A DNA stretch of 64,000 nucleotides from contig JAGFNK010000190.1 in NCBI GenBank assembly GCA_025769875.1, positions 1 to 64,000 of the forward strand. Direction: 5' to 3'. The translations under genes were made by a program, and so were the position numbers. Positions 11,166 through 28,545 of the stretch are shown here, in pieces; within the stretch, counting starts at the first letter, position 1; each line of letters begins with the position of its first letter. Source of the stretch: Russula earlei (Eukaryota > Basidiomycota > Agaricomycetes > Russulales > Russulaceae). The notes under the pieces were generated by a model. The model did not search any database and was not told the origin of the DNA. It worked only from the letters and a program-made list of their open reading frames with translations.

Positions 11166-14100
11166 ATGTCTACGCTGGGTGAATCCAACGGTTTCTTCAG
11201 TGACAGTGAAGAAGAGTTAGACTGGGAGGAGGTTGCAGTCCCACAGCTCGAACAAGTAGAGGTAGAGCTTGAAGATCAGGCGGGTCCATCGACAAGGCCG
11301 CACATCGAAGTAACGTTAGAGGCGTACCCAACACAAAGAAAAGGTGGTACTCAGTACGCCCTCTTTCGTTTTCATGCTCGAGGGAGCGTGTTGAAGCTGC
11401 GACAGGAAGAAGCTCCCCGGTGCCATCTCGCATGCCGAACGCCTCCTCCGCGTCGACTGTCACAAGGTGCATACGGTTGCGCTGATCGCCAATGCATCGA
11501 CACGCAACAGATGGATCAACGACGAGCTCCTTCAAGTGCGTATGAGGTCTTATGCTTGACCTCTTACTCCTGGCCCTGACTTGACCTAGGCACGCCTCCT
11601 GTCCCTCACCCCTCTCCCTATTCAAAACTCGTTCGCAATGATCCACAAATCCCGAATTCCAGATGACGTCAAGCGTGGTTACCTTTTCGAGCAGGCCGTG
11701 TCACGTCTCGCATCATGGTGGGCGGATACATTTTTTACAGTGAAGTCCCTGGGGCACCTCCGCAGCCGCACGTTTGAAGACGTCCAGCGTGCCTTGCTCT
11801 CCAACGGCTTAATTGATATCACAGGGAAGGGAAAGGGAAAAGCTCTTCCTCCAGACGCTGACCTGCTGGAGGAACTGTTTGAAAATGACAAATCAGAGAT
11901 TGTGCGCAGCCCCAAGAGCCTCATGAAACACGCGCTTATGCGCTCGGGCTCGCGAGATGTCAGTTCTCAGCTCTTCACCGCACTCTGTCGCGCTCTCGGA
12001 ATACCCGCACGCCTTGTGGTAAGCCTGCAAAGCGTGCCGTGGCAGATGAATGTCGGTCGTTCGAAGACATCAGCTAAACACAAAGAATCCGGTTCCAAGG
12101 GGAAGGCTATCCAGCTGCGTGATGCGGAAGATAGCGGCGAAGACTTACAGGAAGTCGGTGTTTCACGTCCAAACGGGTACTTGTCTGGGGACGACATGCA
12201 GGTTGACGAGGTCGCTGTGGATGAGCCCTTGCCTGCGATGTCAAATGACAAGGTGAAAGTGTCGTATGCTGTCAAGCTGGGAAAGAGCAAGAGCCCTGGG
12301 CAGAGGCTGGATTCCCCGCGGCCTGCTAGTGCGCACATCCACGCTCACGAGGCTCGTTAGTTGATCTTTATTCTGGTTACTGTGCTTAGCAGGATCCTCG
12401 GACCCACTCGCGACGCCAGCCGTCTTTTGGACTGAGGTCTTCTCGCGTCCTGATGGTCGCTGGATCCCTGTTGACCCTATCCGTGCCATCGTCAACAAGC
12501 GCAAGGTCTTCGACCCGACCCGCGTTGGAGCCTCGTCCCGCACAGCGACTGTGGACAACCGCATGATGTACGTGCTCGCAATCGAAGAAGATGGGTACAT
12601 GCGCGACGTCACTCCGCGATATGCGAAACAATATAGCGCCAAGGTCGCAAAGGCGCAATCTGGCGGCAGAGGTCGCCGAGAGTGGTGGGCTCGAGTCGTG
12701 GGGATGGTAACTCGGCCGTATAGATTAGTGCGCGATTCATGTGTCATGTTTCATTCTCATCTCATGTGGTCCGCGTCGCTGAAGCATCGGGACGATGTCG
12801 AGGACGATGAGCTGATTGTCAACCAGTTCACAGAGGGGATGCCGACCACAATCGGTGGCTTTAAAAATCACCCCTTGTGCGAGACTCGACCACTCTCTCG
12901 CTCCGCTTCTTACCAAAACTCACATCTAGTTATGTATTGGAGCGGCACTTGCTACGAGACCAGATCATCTCACAGGACGCACACGAACTCGGCAAGTTCC
13001 GTGGCGAGTCGGTCTACTCTCGCAGCCAAGTTCTGCAGCTCAAAGCGGCGGAAAACTGGATGCGCCATGGACGGGTCGTACGCATGGGCGAGCAACCACT
13101 CAAGTACGTCAAGCAGCGCGCGATGACATTGAATCGCAGGCGTGAGCTCGAGATACGTGCGGACGTAGAAGGGGCGAATAGCGGTGGCGAAGCCATGCAG
13201 GGTCTATATGCGGAGAGTCAGACTGAGATATATGTCCCTCCGCCCGTCGTTGACGTACGTCCTCATTTCCTCAGGGGACCTTTTCAGACGCTGAGGGCGC
13301 TAATTGGTTTCCACGAACGTAGGGAAAGATTCCCAAGAACAGCTTTGGGAACATTGATCTGTACGTGCCGTCCATGCTTCCCTCTGGAGCCATACACATC
13401 CCACGTACGTCATCCTCGTTCCTTCCCACACGCCTCGTGTTGAGCACCACTCGCTCTAAAGACAAGGGTGTGGCGAAGATCGCACGCCAATTGGGCTTTG
13501 ATCATGCAGAGGCCGTAGTACGTACACAATCATGTCCTCCTAAACTGGCAACGGCGATCTTACAAGACGTGATCTGGATATCGTTCGGTGCCAGACGGGC
13601 TTCGATTTCAGGAAGGGTAAGGCCTTCCCCGTACTCTCAGGGATCGTCGTAGCTGCGGAAAACGAAGATGTGATCGTCGAGGCGAGTGCGCTTTCTCAGT
13701 TCTCGGGCTGTGCGACTGCTTACCTGCGCGTTGCGCGGTAAAAGGCATACTGGGAAGCAGAGCATGTCGCCGCAGAGAAGGAGCAGGAGAAACGCCAGCA
13801 AGCCGTTCTCAAGCGGTGGACGAAGCTCGTGCAGGGCTTGCGCATCCGCCAGCGCATGCGTGAGCAGTACGGCAACAGTCAAGACGTGCGTGGACGAGGG
13901 ATCCGGGACGAGGGCGACGTCAGATCGAGTCTCGCTGCTGCAGGCAATGAAGACGGGGAGGCCGAGACACGGGCAGCCTACGCGGGCGGATTCCTCACGG
14001 GCGTGGAGGATGTCGTTCAGCCGTATAGCCTCCCACGGCCCATGCATGCCGTATTCTCATCGCCTCCACGCTCACCGAATTCAGCCGGGCGTGCGTCGCC

Positions 14101-14746
14101 CGCGCTTCCGATCGCGCCTCCAGCGTCAGCTGGCCCCACTACCCCCGGGGGGACACCCCGCGCCTCTCCCCCCTCCGTCGACGACTCGGACGAGGACATC
14201 GCGGGCAAAGAGGGCCCGTCAGCGCCCACGCTGTCGACATTTGCCGTCGAGGGCTCGGACTTGGAGACGGCGGGAGATGCGCAGAGCCGCCAGCGTCCAC
14301 GACGGATGCCCAAATCCATGGCCAAGCTAGCCGCCGAATCGGCACATGCGCAGGCACAACCAGCGGGGGATGTGGCGGTGGCGGATGTGGCGGCGCCGCA
14401 GATAAACGAGGAACAGGCTCCGGCCACGTCTGCAGCCGTGGCGGCGCCTTCGCGCACCACCCGCGCGGCGTCAAAATCAAAGACGGAACTGGAGCCGACG
14501 ATGCCACGAATGGAGGGTGGGAAGCGTTCACGTGCACGAGCACGAGCACGTGCGCGGGACGACGACGACGACGACGACGACGAGAATGATGCGTCCGGCT
14601 CAGGCGGTGAGCCGCGTATTGCGAAGCGCCCAAGGAAACAACGGCGAGGCAACTGGCATTCGGACAAGGGTGTAGATGAGGCCGTTCCGGTTCCGCCATC
14701 TGATAGGGTACTTCGAACGCGCAAGTCGCAGAGGTTTGTGGGTTGA
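11166..14746 (+). CDS. RAD4: DNA repair protein Rad4 / XPC
   Basis: Ten exons give 1012 residues: 11166-11353, 11406-11535, 11590-12328, 12390-12727, 12785-12876, 12930-13254, 13323-13404, 13462-13517, 13595-13681 and 13745-14746. Rad4/XPC recognises helix-distorting lesions and starts nucleotide excision repair with Rad23. The transglutaminase-like domain is seen around residues 80-240 (SSQLFTALCRALGIPARLVV). The lesion-binding BHD1-3 domains lie at about 480-690, with GMPTTIGGFKNHPF, ENWMRHGRVVRMGEQPLKYV and GVAKIARQLGFDHAEAV. A disordered, Ala/Arg/Asp-rich tail has an eight-Asp run near 14563. The ATG at 11166 opens an acidic SDSEEELDWEEV segment usual for the family. One donor is GC (13682), and the donor of intron 3 (12329 or 12356) is the least certain junction. 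It converges on TRM61. Confidence 0.93.
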
Positions 14747-14964
14747 TCTGCCCGTCTTACACTACACTCAGGGGTCCTTAGTTACTCTACTTTTCAGCGT
14801 AGCTTCCATACATACTCGCAGACTACTACCGATGGGGATAGCAATTTAGGGGGACGAAGTCTCCTGAATCGAATCAGAATCAGATGACGGTGTCTGGCTT
14901 TGGGTGGGTCCGCTAAGGTATTTATGCGGCGCAGTGTGGGAACATCAGAGAGAATGGCGCCCAT

Positions 14965-16684
<1,720 letters not shown>

Positions 16685-18304
16685 ATGGATTCTTCTTCTC
16701 CTTGCGTCTCTTTTAGTCAGTCCCTCTCTTTTCACCCCGAGCATGTTGTTCTGATCATCTACTCACCCAGTCGGCATCGTCGACTTCAGCGAGCATGTAT
16801 GTCCACCCACACCCCGCAATGAATCCCAGCTTTGACCCTTGCCCCCTTTGCAGGCCCGCTGGGTCTTTATGACAGAGTCCGTCAGTGAACTCCTCGGTGG
16901 GCATCCCCGCATATTCGTTCTCTTCTACCTACTTAGTCTAGACAGGTTACGAACCACATGAACTCGTTGGCACTCCCTCCCTCGATCTCGTACATCCCGA
17001 TGAATACCGCGACGTGAAAAGCCTCCATTAGTTAGCTTCGTTCCTTGACCACATATTTCGATTCCTTACCCATATGACCAGCACAACCATCAGCCAGGAC
17101 AAGGCGGCCGTCCTCGCTTATCTGCGTCTGAAGCACAAGGACCCTTATAAAGGCTACATCCTATGTGCCATCGTGAGAGACGCCAAATTCCTCCCCATTC
17201 TTACAAAACCAACACACCCTTTCAGTCGCGAACTGTCGCATGGAATGTCCTCGTCGGTAGCGTCTCCTTTGCCTCCATGGGCCCAAAGGCCATGCACAAC
17301 GCATCAACCGCTCAGGAAGTCACCATAATCACCCCTTCCGCTGCCAATTTTGAGTTTCGAGTGCGCCATTTTTTTTTTTCTCCTCCGCCTCTCCAGGGTA
17401 TGGCATACTGAATTGGCTGTATCAGCGCTGGGGTGACCCGTCGCCCATGCCTCCCAGCCCCATCCAGGGGTACGACTCTCCGGGCTCACCTTCGGAAACG
17501 GATTCGGCTACAGACGATTCCGCGAGCGAGTCTTCTGCAGGCAAGGATGCGTCCTCACCCACCGGCTCCCGCCCCAGCGGTGGGAGCAGGACTGGTCCAG
17601 ACGGCGTCATTACTTTTGATCCTCTTCCAAAACAGTCCATCCGCACCGCTCTCATCCTCGACCGGTTCTCGACGTCGTGCCCAATTAGTTATTGCTCGAA
17701 CGACAGCTTCTTGTCCACAACACATATCATGGGTCGACCGTTCTTCGATTTCGTAGCCAAGAGGGACGAAGTACTCGTCCGCAGCTGGATCGACGCCGTC
17801 AAAGGCTGGGGCGTGAATGAGCGCGGTCAACCGAGCGACGGCGGCTTCGGCTTTGGAAAGTTCCACCTCTTTCCGCGCGGTCGAGATTCAGTGTACGTCT
17901 CTCTTTACCTACCTTCCCCACCACTTCTCCAGCAAGCTGACTACTACTACATCCTCTATAACAGTGAACGACTGGAGCCAGAACCTCCACAGCCGCAACC
18001 GCGTCACGGGCGCACGGCCGGTCGCAGTAGTGCGGCAATCACTCAGCACCACACGTCGCGGTCGTCCGTTGCGCACACTGCCGCACCTGCACCGGTGCGG
18101 CAACGGCCGCCTCGGGCGCGTGCGCCAGCGAGCAGTGCGGAGGACGAGGTTGTCGTTGATGCCATCTTCTCTGCGCACTCGGACGGCCTCATGGTCATCC
18201 TGCGACACGCCTCCTCGCCAGCTGGTGGGGCTCAACCAACCAAGCCCGCTGCCTCGATAAATGTCTCCTCCAAATCCGGATCATCCCCGTCTTCCAGACG
18301 TTGA
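16685..18304 (+). CDS. PAS-domain protein (two PAS-like segments)
   Basis: Eight exons give 405 residues: 16685-16715, 16771-16796, 16854-16896, 16946-17030, 17082-17172, 17226-17360, 17426-17892 and 17965-18304. The N-terminal PAS reads FIGIVDFSEHARWVF, SVSELLGYEPHELVG and LDLVHPDEYRDVKSLHY, the canonical PAS beginning, followed by VAWNVLVGSVSFASMGPKA. A second PAS-like segment (~208-293) has TALILDRFSTSCPISYCSND and MGRPFFDFVAKRDEVLVRSW. The last 100 residues are Pro/Arg/Ser-rich around a conserved VDAIFSAHSDGLMVILR. No kinase, GATA finger or cysteine LOV signature (NCRFLQ) is present, so a sensor or adaptor role is inference. The architecture resembles a conserved basidiomycete family of unknown function. 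Every junction is GT-AG. Confidence 0.88.
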
Positions 18305-20193
18305 TTTGATACGCCATATGAATATTCTTTCTTGGTTTCGCTTGTCTTTTTTGCCCAGCTAATCCCCGTCATTTGTTGTGCCCCATGCACACTGTATGCA
18401 TCGCGCCTTTGCTTTCTCTCGCTCTGCTGTGTATCACTATTCTTCCTGTCAGTCTTTGCATATACGTGTCCGCTGCTCACTCATCCAGAGGTTATCCTCA
18501 ACCTAATCTCAACCTGGACACTCAGTTGAACGGTCAAGCGACCATGTAAAATACAAAGTAGTGGGTCCCTTGCTGCAATCTGCGACGCTCGCCCCCCTTT
18601 CTCCTCCTGCGCCGCCAAAGCCTACGCATAGGCGCCCTTAGCCCCTGACCAGACAAGACCAAAAGGCCCCGCCAAACTTCCTCCGCCGCTCTTGTAGTTC
18701 CCGTAGCAATGCCGGGGTATTGAATTACACGGCAACTCTTCGGTCTGATCCAAGCTTACGGCCTTGTATATGCATTTGAGCTACGGACGCACTTTCGAGA
18801 GCGGCCTTGGACTGCACAGCGGAAGTTCCTGGCCTTCGCTGTCAAAGGAAAAGAAAAGCACCCTGAGATGATAAAGACAGGGGGCGCAGGTGAATGTCTG
18901 ACAATAAGGGGACCAGATGATCATGTGCTTGCAGTCGCCGTCTCGAAATAAGCTGGTGGTGTGCGCAGGAACCGCCACCCGCTCCCACTTTGTCTTTATT
19001 CTCCTCGTTTCTCCAAGGGGCGGACGCGTGGACGGTGAAAGTGTTAAATGCAGGAACTGGGGCCCAGCCCAGAACCAGGCTGACGTAACAAGACACATTC
19101 ATATACACACGCTCTCTCGATTTGCACCGTTATTCGCTCCATCTTCCATGCGGAATTGGATCGTCTGATGAGCAAAGTCGAGAGTGGGCTAATGAGAGCA
19201 ACTTTCCCCTTCAGTCTTCCGTTTGGAATCGAGAACCAGCTCGGATTCTCTTCCCTTCATGATCCTTCACGTTACCCGTCACTCCAGTAGGTGGGTGACG
19301 TGGGATAGCAGGTAAGTTTATGTTATTTGTCGTGACAAGGCACGGATCACGACCGTCTCACGCACGCATGACTCCATTTATGTTTTTCCGAACGTGTTCC
19401 TTCATTGAAAGGGAGAGCAAGTGAGTGAGGACCAGGGGAAACGTCGTAGCTTTCTTTGTCACATCGTCAGGACCGCCTGTCGATTGACAAGAGTTTATCC
19501 CACTGGCGAATCGTAGGACGTGATTGAAGGGAGGCGGACAGACAAGCAAATACGTTCTGGCGTCGGTCTAAGGTCAGGTGATACCACCCATCGAGGCGTC
19601 GTGTGAGGAAATCAAATTTCCGTGTCTCTGCAGATACTATAAGGATATGAATACACATGGGACTTGTGCGGCAGGGGGGGATAACAAAGAACGCCAAAAC
19701 GAGTTGGTTGCCCGTTTCGTTATTGGAGGTGTGAAAAACGCCAAAGAGTAAAATCTGCCAATCTGCTGACTGTCAGATGATTGAAGCAAGTTTGACAGGG
19801 AAGTCAGCCGCTCGTCGGTGCGTCCCTGATAGAAGGGGGCGTACCGTAAGAATGATAAGGGCATGAATGCATGTGAGGCCCTCCAGAGCGAAGCATGCCG
19901 TAGGAGCACTGCGCTTTCCGGATAACACGGAGTTTATCACAAAAAAGTCCTCACTGAAGGTTCACGAGCCGACGTGTGATACGAAAGCGAAAAGTAGTTA
20001 ACGTGGCGTGGAAACGAAGGAAAGAGTGGAGCATTAAAAAAAAAAATAAAGGCTCCACTGGGACGCATATATGCGGATGGAAGTTTTCTACTAGCCAAAA
20101 GTCGACCGAAGCCACATAACCCGACTTGGCGAACCATGTTTGTGTAAATATTAATAAAATAAAATCAATTTCCTTGCATGTCCACTCTACGCC
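18305..20193. other. Intergenic, no gene seen
   Basis: Short frames on both strands lack recognisable domains or linked splice sites. About 20020-20165 upstream of MtnB is A/T-rich with poly-A runs and probably belongs to its promoter. Confidence 0.45.
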
Positions 20194-21257
20194 ATGTCAA
20201 CAAATGATGACCTGGTCACTTCCGACGACCCCTTGCATGTGAACAACCCTCCCTCGGCTACGCAACCTCCTGCACCAGACTAACCCTCTTTTGGTTGCCT
20301 AGCCCGCCAACCTCATCCCTGAGCTCTGTCGGGGTTTCTATCACCTGGGTTGGGTGACTGGAACTGGCGGAGGTATCAGCATCCGGGTCGGGTCAGTCGT
20401 TTCGTATCGTTTCTTTTTTTTTTTTTTGCACTGAAAGACTCACGACGAATACATTTCCAGGGATAAGGTCTACATCGCCCCTTCCGGCGTACAGAAGGAA
20501 CGCATCCTGCCCTCTCACATCTTCGTGCTGCCCTTTCCCTCTCCGGATGGCGATCGCTTCTTCCTTAGACGACCATCGCTTAACCTCAAAGAATCTGCCT
20601 GTACACCCCTCTTCTGGAACGCGTTCGATTTGCGCGGCGCGGGTAGCTGCATACACACACACTCCCAGAATGCTGTCATCGTTACCCTCACGACGCCTGG
20701 TCCTATTTTTAGGATATCACATCAGGTGAGGCACAAATCAACCCTCGGGTAGAGACTTAAATCGCCGTTTTTTCCGTGTGCGTCGTAGGAGGTAAAGTCT
20801 ACACCGCGTTACGAATCATGACACGCAGCACGTATCAACGCACGATTACAGATGATCAAAGGCGTCCGCATAGGCGGCATGAAATCTGCGCTTTCCTACC
20901 TCGACACTTTAGAGGTGCCGATTATCGAAAACACACCCAACGAGGAGGATCTCAAAGATAGCATGGCCGACGCAATGAGGCAGCACCCAGATGCCGCCGC
21001 AATTCTCGTCCGCCGACACGGTATTTACGTATGGGGTACGGTAGCGGTCTCAGTAATGCGACGCACTGACCTCGCCGATGCACTTACAGGGGCCGACTGG
21101 GAAAAGGCAAAGACGCAGACAGAGGTAGGCAGGCCCTTGGTGACCTGGCCATGCTGCCGGTTTGTTGACGCCGCGTCGGTTTGCTCAGTGTCTTGATTAT
21201 CTGTTCGAGATCGCGATCAAGATGAAGGGGCTGGGCCTTCCTCTCGTGAAAGAATAG
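20194..21257 (+). CDS. mtnB (MDE1): Methylthioribulose-1-phosphate dehydratase
   Basis: Seven exons give 229 residues: 20194-20238, 20303-20391, 20461-20725, 20789-20791, 20852-21035, 21090-21124 and 21189-21257. This class II aldolase-fold zinc enzyme dehydrates methylthioribulose-1-phosphate in the cytosolic methionine salvage pathway. Signatures are [34 protein letters not shown], the zinc ligands H110 and H112 in [31 protein letters not shown]190 in RRHGIYVWG and [14 protein letters not shown]. Spacing H110-E134-H190 equals H115-E139-H195 of human APIP. E134 is encoded alone by a 3-nt exon (20789-20791). Omitting it leaves the frame open but deletes that Glu. The alternative ATG at 20178 leads to a stop after eight codons, so 20194 is chosen. 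Confidence 0.95.
20789..20791 (+). other. 3-nt microexon (GAG) of mtnB
   Basis: Intron 20726-20788 ends CGTCGTAG and intron 20792-20851 starts GTAAAGTC, leaving just GAG between them. Both introns are of normal length (63 and 60 bp) and both junctions are phase 0. The encoded Glu restores the family-invariant HQEMIKG string. Confidence 0.85.
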
Positions 21258-21510
21258 CGTGAGCGCGTTGCAAGGATGGATCAGGAATCAGTAAACTGTG
21301 TAGGAGTACAAGTTAGCCACATTATCAATCAGAAGGTCTCGTAACGGTCCCGTGACTCGACGCGTCGCGTAAGCGTGGCAAGCTGTTATCACCACCACAA
21401 TAACCTAACCACAGACTGACAACTCTGCCTCATGAAGATAGACAACGTACTCACTTATATGATGGACCGACGTTCCGCCTCATCCAAGGTCATCGGAATC
21501 CCTCGTCACG

Positions 21511-25335
<3,825 letters not shown>

Positions 25336-26164
25336 AATGCGGGAGGTTAAAACTACCGTAGCTGTGGGTTCTGGGGATACCGAGAACGTTAAGTGAGACA
25401 CGCGGGGTGCGTTGTAGTATTTTTAGAAGGACCATTTATGCTGATAGAATAGAGATCATAGCCGGACGGTGTAAATGATTTTGCGGCTCTCGAGCAAAGA
25501 TGCCGCGCGACGAGTTATATCAGCGTCGAGGCCATTGAAGGTGGCGGCGATACCAGAGGCTCGTCGGGGAATGAACTACTTGTATAGGAATGAGGTTAAA
25601 GTATGCCGTGGTGCAGGGTAAACTTCACTCGAACACCCGTCCCTGCAGAGTGGTTGAACACATCGATAGGCTACATAAGATGCCAAGCTGAGACTAACGG
25701 AAACTCCGGTTTACAGACGGAGCGCATGTGAATCAATCCTAACACCTTGCCGGATCGCAATCAAAAGCTGGCGTGGGTATGTTTGAAGTCCGTGGCCGTG
25801 ACTTGGGGCCCGCGGCCACGTTGGGACCGCATGGAGCTGAGGGGTACGACGGTGGGAATGTCGCTTCAGACGGCGAGGAGGTCGAGGCCCCAGGGGGGGC
25901 AGAGGGAGTGCGCTAGCGGCCTGAGGCGCAGTCGCATCATGCTCGCTTCGGTGTCGTGCTGCTGGGTGATGGCTTTCATGATACGCGGCGTAGGGGAGAG
26001 CGAGTGAGGTGTGGCAGGATCAAGCTGTTCGACAAGGGGCTCGGGAGAGTGGAGATGAATCGTCTGTTGTTTGAGGCGTCCGAGTCATGGTTGGTGGGAG
26101 GGACGGCGGGTTAGTTGAATGGTCGAGGACATGAGGGTAAGAAGGAAGTGAGAGGATCACAAAG
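25336..26164. other. Intergenic, no gene seen
   Basis: This GC-rich interval lies between the helicase and the inverted duplication. Open frames show no recognisable product. Confidence 0.4.
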
Positions 26165-26483
26165 TATTTGATGATGACGACGATGGGATAAAGGGCCGAC
26201 TTGCATTGGATGATGACCGTTGCTGGGCCCTACTGTACCGTCTCAGCCAGTCGTTGAGCTGACTAGCCCTGTTGGAAGCGGAAGGACCGTCTCATTCTCT
26301 AGCTCCCATTTCTCATATTTGAGCTTTGCCGGCCAATGCCCGATACTTCAAATTGCGCTCGCACAGCTTGCGTAGCTAGATCAGTAAAAAAGTTAGGCTC
26401 ACTGCCCGAGCGTCTCGCTACTCTCGCTACACCCCAAACGCCTCGTTTTCGCTCCAATCGCTCGCGTGACCCGCACGTGCCCT

Positions 26484-26835
26484 TTAATCCGGATTACCAT
26501 TTCTTTTCTTATCTTGTGCGCTCCAGTACGCATCAGAAAAGTGCTGATCTTCATCAAGGATTTGCTTTAGGCTCAAACCTCGTCTATTGGCCCGCTCGAT
26601 GGCACTCATGATCAGCGTTTCGACCCATTTCTTGTTTTGAAACTTAATTTGTGAGTCTGATAGTTGTGGGCCCCGTGGTTCGCGCTGTTTTGGGTCTCGG
26701 CCCACGTACCTTAGAAGAAGTCAACATCACTGACAGGATGGATGAACAGCTGTCCTTACATCTGCTTCGGCATTGCGAACGACGGAGCAACGCCAACATC
26801 AAAGCAGAAATGTAAAAAACAGTCGAAGTACGCAT
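26484..26835 (-). pseudogene. Secreted-protein family copy A, exon 1 frameshift
   Basis: Exon 1 is 26835-26760 and exon 2 is 26709-26484. The ATG starts MRTSTVFYIS, matching copies C and D. Exon 1 is 76 nt instead of the 77 nt seen in C and D, so the signal peptide shifts frame after residue 10. Read past the shift, the family signature (VGVAPSFAMP) returns. The donor GTAAGG and the phase-2 position are conserved, and exon 2 is fully open with a distinctive sequence (KKWVETLIMSAIERANRRG, LKQILDEDQHFSDAYW). Only one base separates it from an intact product of about 100 residues, so the break is recent or a sequencing error. A TATA-like CTTTATAT lies near 26954. Confidence 0.6.
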
Positions 26836-27075
26836 CGTTTATGAGCGGAGTTGATACGAAACCCGTGCAAAGTCGTTGTGATGCCGGTAACCAGTACCTA
26901 AGCAGTATGAAACGAATGGGAGCCGATTGAAACTGGAACTATCACTAACTTGGCTTTATATACTGGTTGCCAAAGTCCCCTATGTCTGCACTGCTATCCG
27001 TAGATTGCCTTTGGGGGAATTCTACATCAGGATCAGGAACACCGCGTTGATGAAATGACTTGAATCGCATCCAAA

Positions 27076-27098
27076 TCGTGATCATGATTCAGATGCAG
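27076..27098 (-). promoter_or_regulatory. Shared upstream palindromic element, copy A
   Basis: CGTGATCATGATTCAGATGC lies about 245 bp upstream of the copy A start. Equivalent sequence occurs at a similar distance in all five family members. Function is inferred from position only. Confidence 0.45.
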
Positions 27099-27300
27099 TT
27101 CGACCTCCATAATCATGATTTGTACGTATCCAAGAGAGAGAGAGCATGATAACGTCCTGCATCTCAGTAGCAGCCGCAGTAGCCGCTGGTGAACTTGAAC
27201 CTTCGTGCCGAGGCAGTTCCCTCGCGCTGACACAGTCACACACTTGCTGCTTTCAAGTGTGCAAGCCTGGAAACATCAGTGCATCCACACGCAGAACACA

Positions 27301-27328
27301 CAATCACGATTCGGATGCGATTCAACGC
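27301..27328 (+). promoter_or_regulatory. Shared upstream palindromic element, copy B
   Basis: CAATCACGATTCGGATGCGA lies about 215-240 bp upstream of the former start of copy B and aligns with the element of the other copies. Confidence 0.4.
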
Positions 27329-27539
27329 AGAGTTTCTATTGATCCTGATGTAGAACTCTGCCAAAGGCAATCTACGGATAGCAGTGCAGACATAGGGGAC
27401 TTTGGCAGCCAGAACATAAAGCCAAGTTAGTGATAGTTCCAGTTTCAATCGGCTCCCATTCGTTTCATACTGCTTAGGTACTGGTTACCGGCATCACAAC
27501 GACTTTGCACGGGTTTCGTATCAACTCCGCTCATAAACG

Positions 27540-27905
27540 AGGCGTCATTGGCTGTTTTTTACATTTTCTGACTTGTTGTTGGCGTTGCTCCGTCGTTCGC
27601 AATGCCGAAGGAGATGTACGGACAGCTACGTGCCGGGCAATAAATCGTTGGGGAAAGCCTGCGTAGGCGACCGACCGGGGTTTGTATGTCAAACTCAGGA
27701 GATGCAGGGCGAGTACAGGGGTTCATCCATCCCTGTCAGTGATGTTGACTTCTTCTAAGGTACGGGGGCCGATACCCAAAAAAGCTCACAAATTGAGCGT
27801 CAACAAGACGTCTTGACATGCTGGTCGTGAATGCCATCGAGCGGGGCAAACGCCAAGGCTTGAGCCCACAGCAAATCCTTGATAAACAAAATGAAGATGC
27901 GCGCT
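27540..27905 (+). pseudogene. Secreted-protein family copy B, dead
   Basis: This is the inverted partner of copy A. The start codon position reads AGG in place of ATG (27540-27542), the signal-peptide exon carries an indel and an in-frame stop, and the second exon has a stop and a truncated end. The intron region carries about 90 additional bases. Promoter and 5' leader sequences remain well conserved with copy A, showing the unit was duplicated as a whole before this copy decayed. Confidence 0.65.
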
Positions 27906-28225
27906 TTTTTTAATGAGTACCTTGTAAGCCAAGGGCGCGAGCCCCTTTGATCCGTATTGGAGCGCACGTGCGGGTCACGCGAGCGATTTGAAAACGAATT
28001 GTAGAGACGGGACGCTCGGACAGTGGGGTAGCCTAACTGATTTGCCTACGCAAGCTGTACGAGCGCAAGTTGACGTATCGGGCATTGGCCGACGCAGCTC
28101 AAATGGGAAACTAGAGTCCTTCCGCTCCCAGCAGGGCTAGTCAGCTCAAGGACTGGCCGAGACGGGTAGGGCCCAGCAATGGTCATCATCCAATGCAAGT
28201 CGGCCCTTTATCTTGTGATCCTCTC

Positions 28226-28545
28226 ATTTCCTTGCTATCCTCATGTTGTCTAACCCCGCCATCCTTCAACCGATAATGTTACCCGCGATATTCAACCGTA
28301 ACTTATTTTGACGCGTCAAACAACACACGATCACTGACACTGCAGTGCACATCCATCCCCACACTCCCCTTGCCAAACAGACAGCTCGATCCCTGCCACA
28401 CCACACTCTCGTGGATGCTCCCAACTTCCCGAGCTTTCAGGGAGTCTCGCAAGGTCGATGATAGATCACTTAGATCCCCAATCAATCAATATCCTTCATA
28501 CTATGCAACCCTCTGAGGAAGGATCGCACTCGTAGGCACCATCGT
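28226..28545. other. Spacer, no gene seen
   Basis: This stretch between the 3' flank of copy B and the Goodbye-domain remnant shows no recognisable feature. It may be the former promoter of that remnant. Confidence 0.35.

Larger units (their letters stand above)
26165..28225. repeat. Inverted duplication of a ~1 kb secreted-gene unit
   Basis: About 26165-27110 (minus copy A) and 27240-28225 (plus copy B) are diverged reverse complements, sharing the gene, its promoter and about 400 bp of 3' flank. Shared landmarks include GTCGGCCCTTTAT at the outer ends, GGTACTGGTTACCG and the CCAAAGTCCCCTATG/ACATAGGGGACTTTGG pair. Copy B carries an extra stretch of about 90 bp inside the intron region. The two starts face away from a shared centre near 27.2 kb. 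Confidence 0.8.

Noticed and set aside
12356..12389. RAD4 intron 3 starting at GTTAGT (12356)
   Set aside because: It would be only 34 bp, below the usual minimum. The donor at 12329 gives 61 bp and the same frame, though its sequence is weaker.
14017..14724. 235-codon frame antisense to the RAD4 tail
   Set aside because: It mirrors the Ala/Ser/Asp codon bias of the sense strand and has no family similarity or splice structure.
18781..19098. Minus-strand 105-codon frame between the PAS gene and mtnB
   Set aside because: No recognisable features and no flanking splice or promoter signals.
25747..26007. Small Arg-rich frame downstream of the helicase
   Set aside because: No domain, no conserved start context, and typical of a GC-rich non-coding interval.
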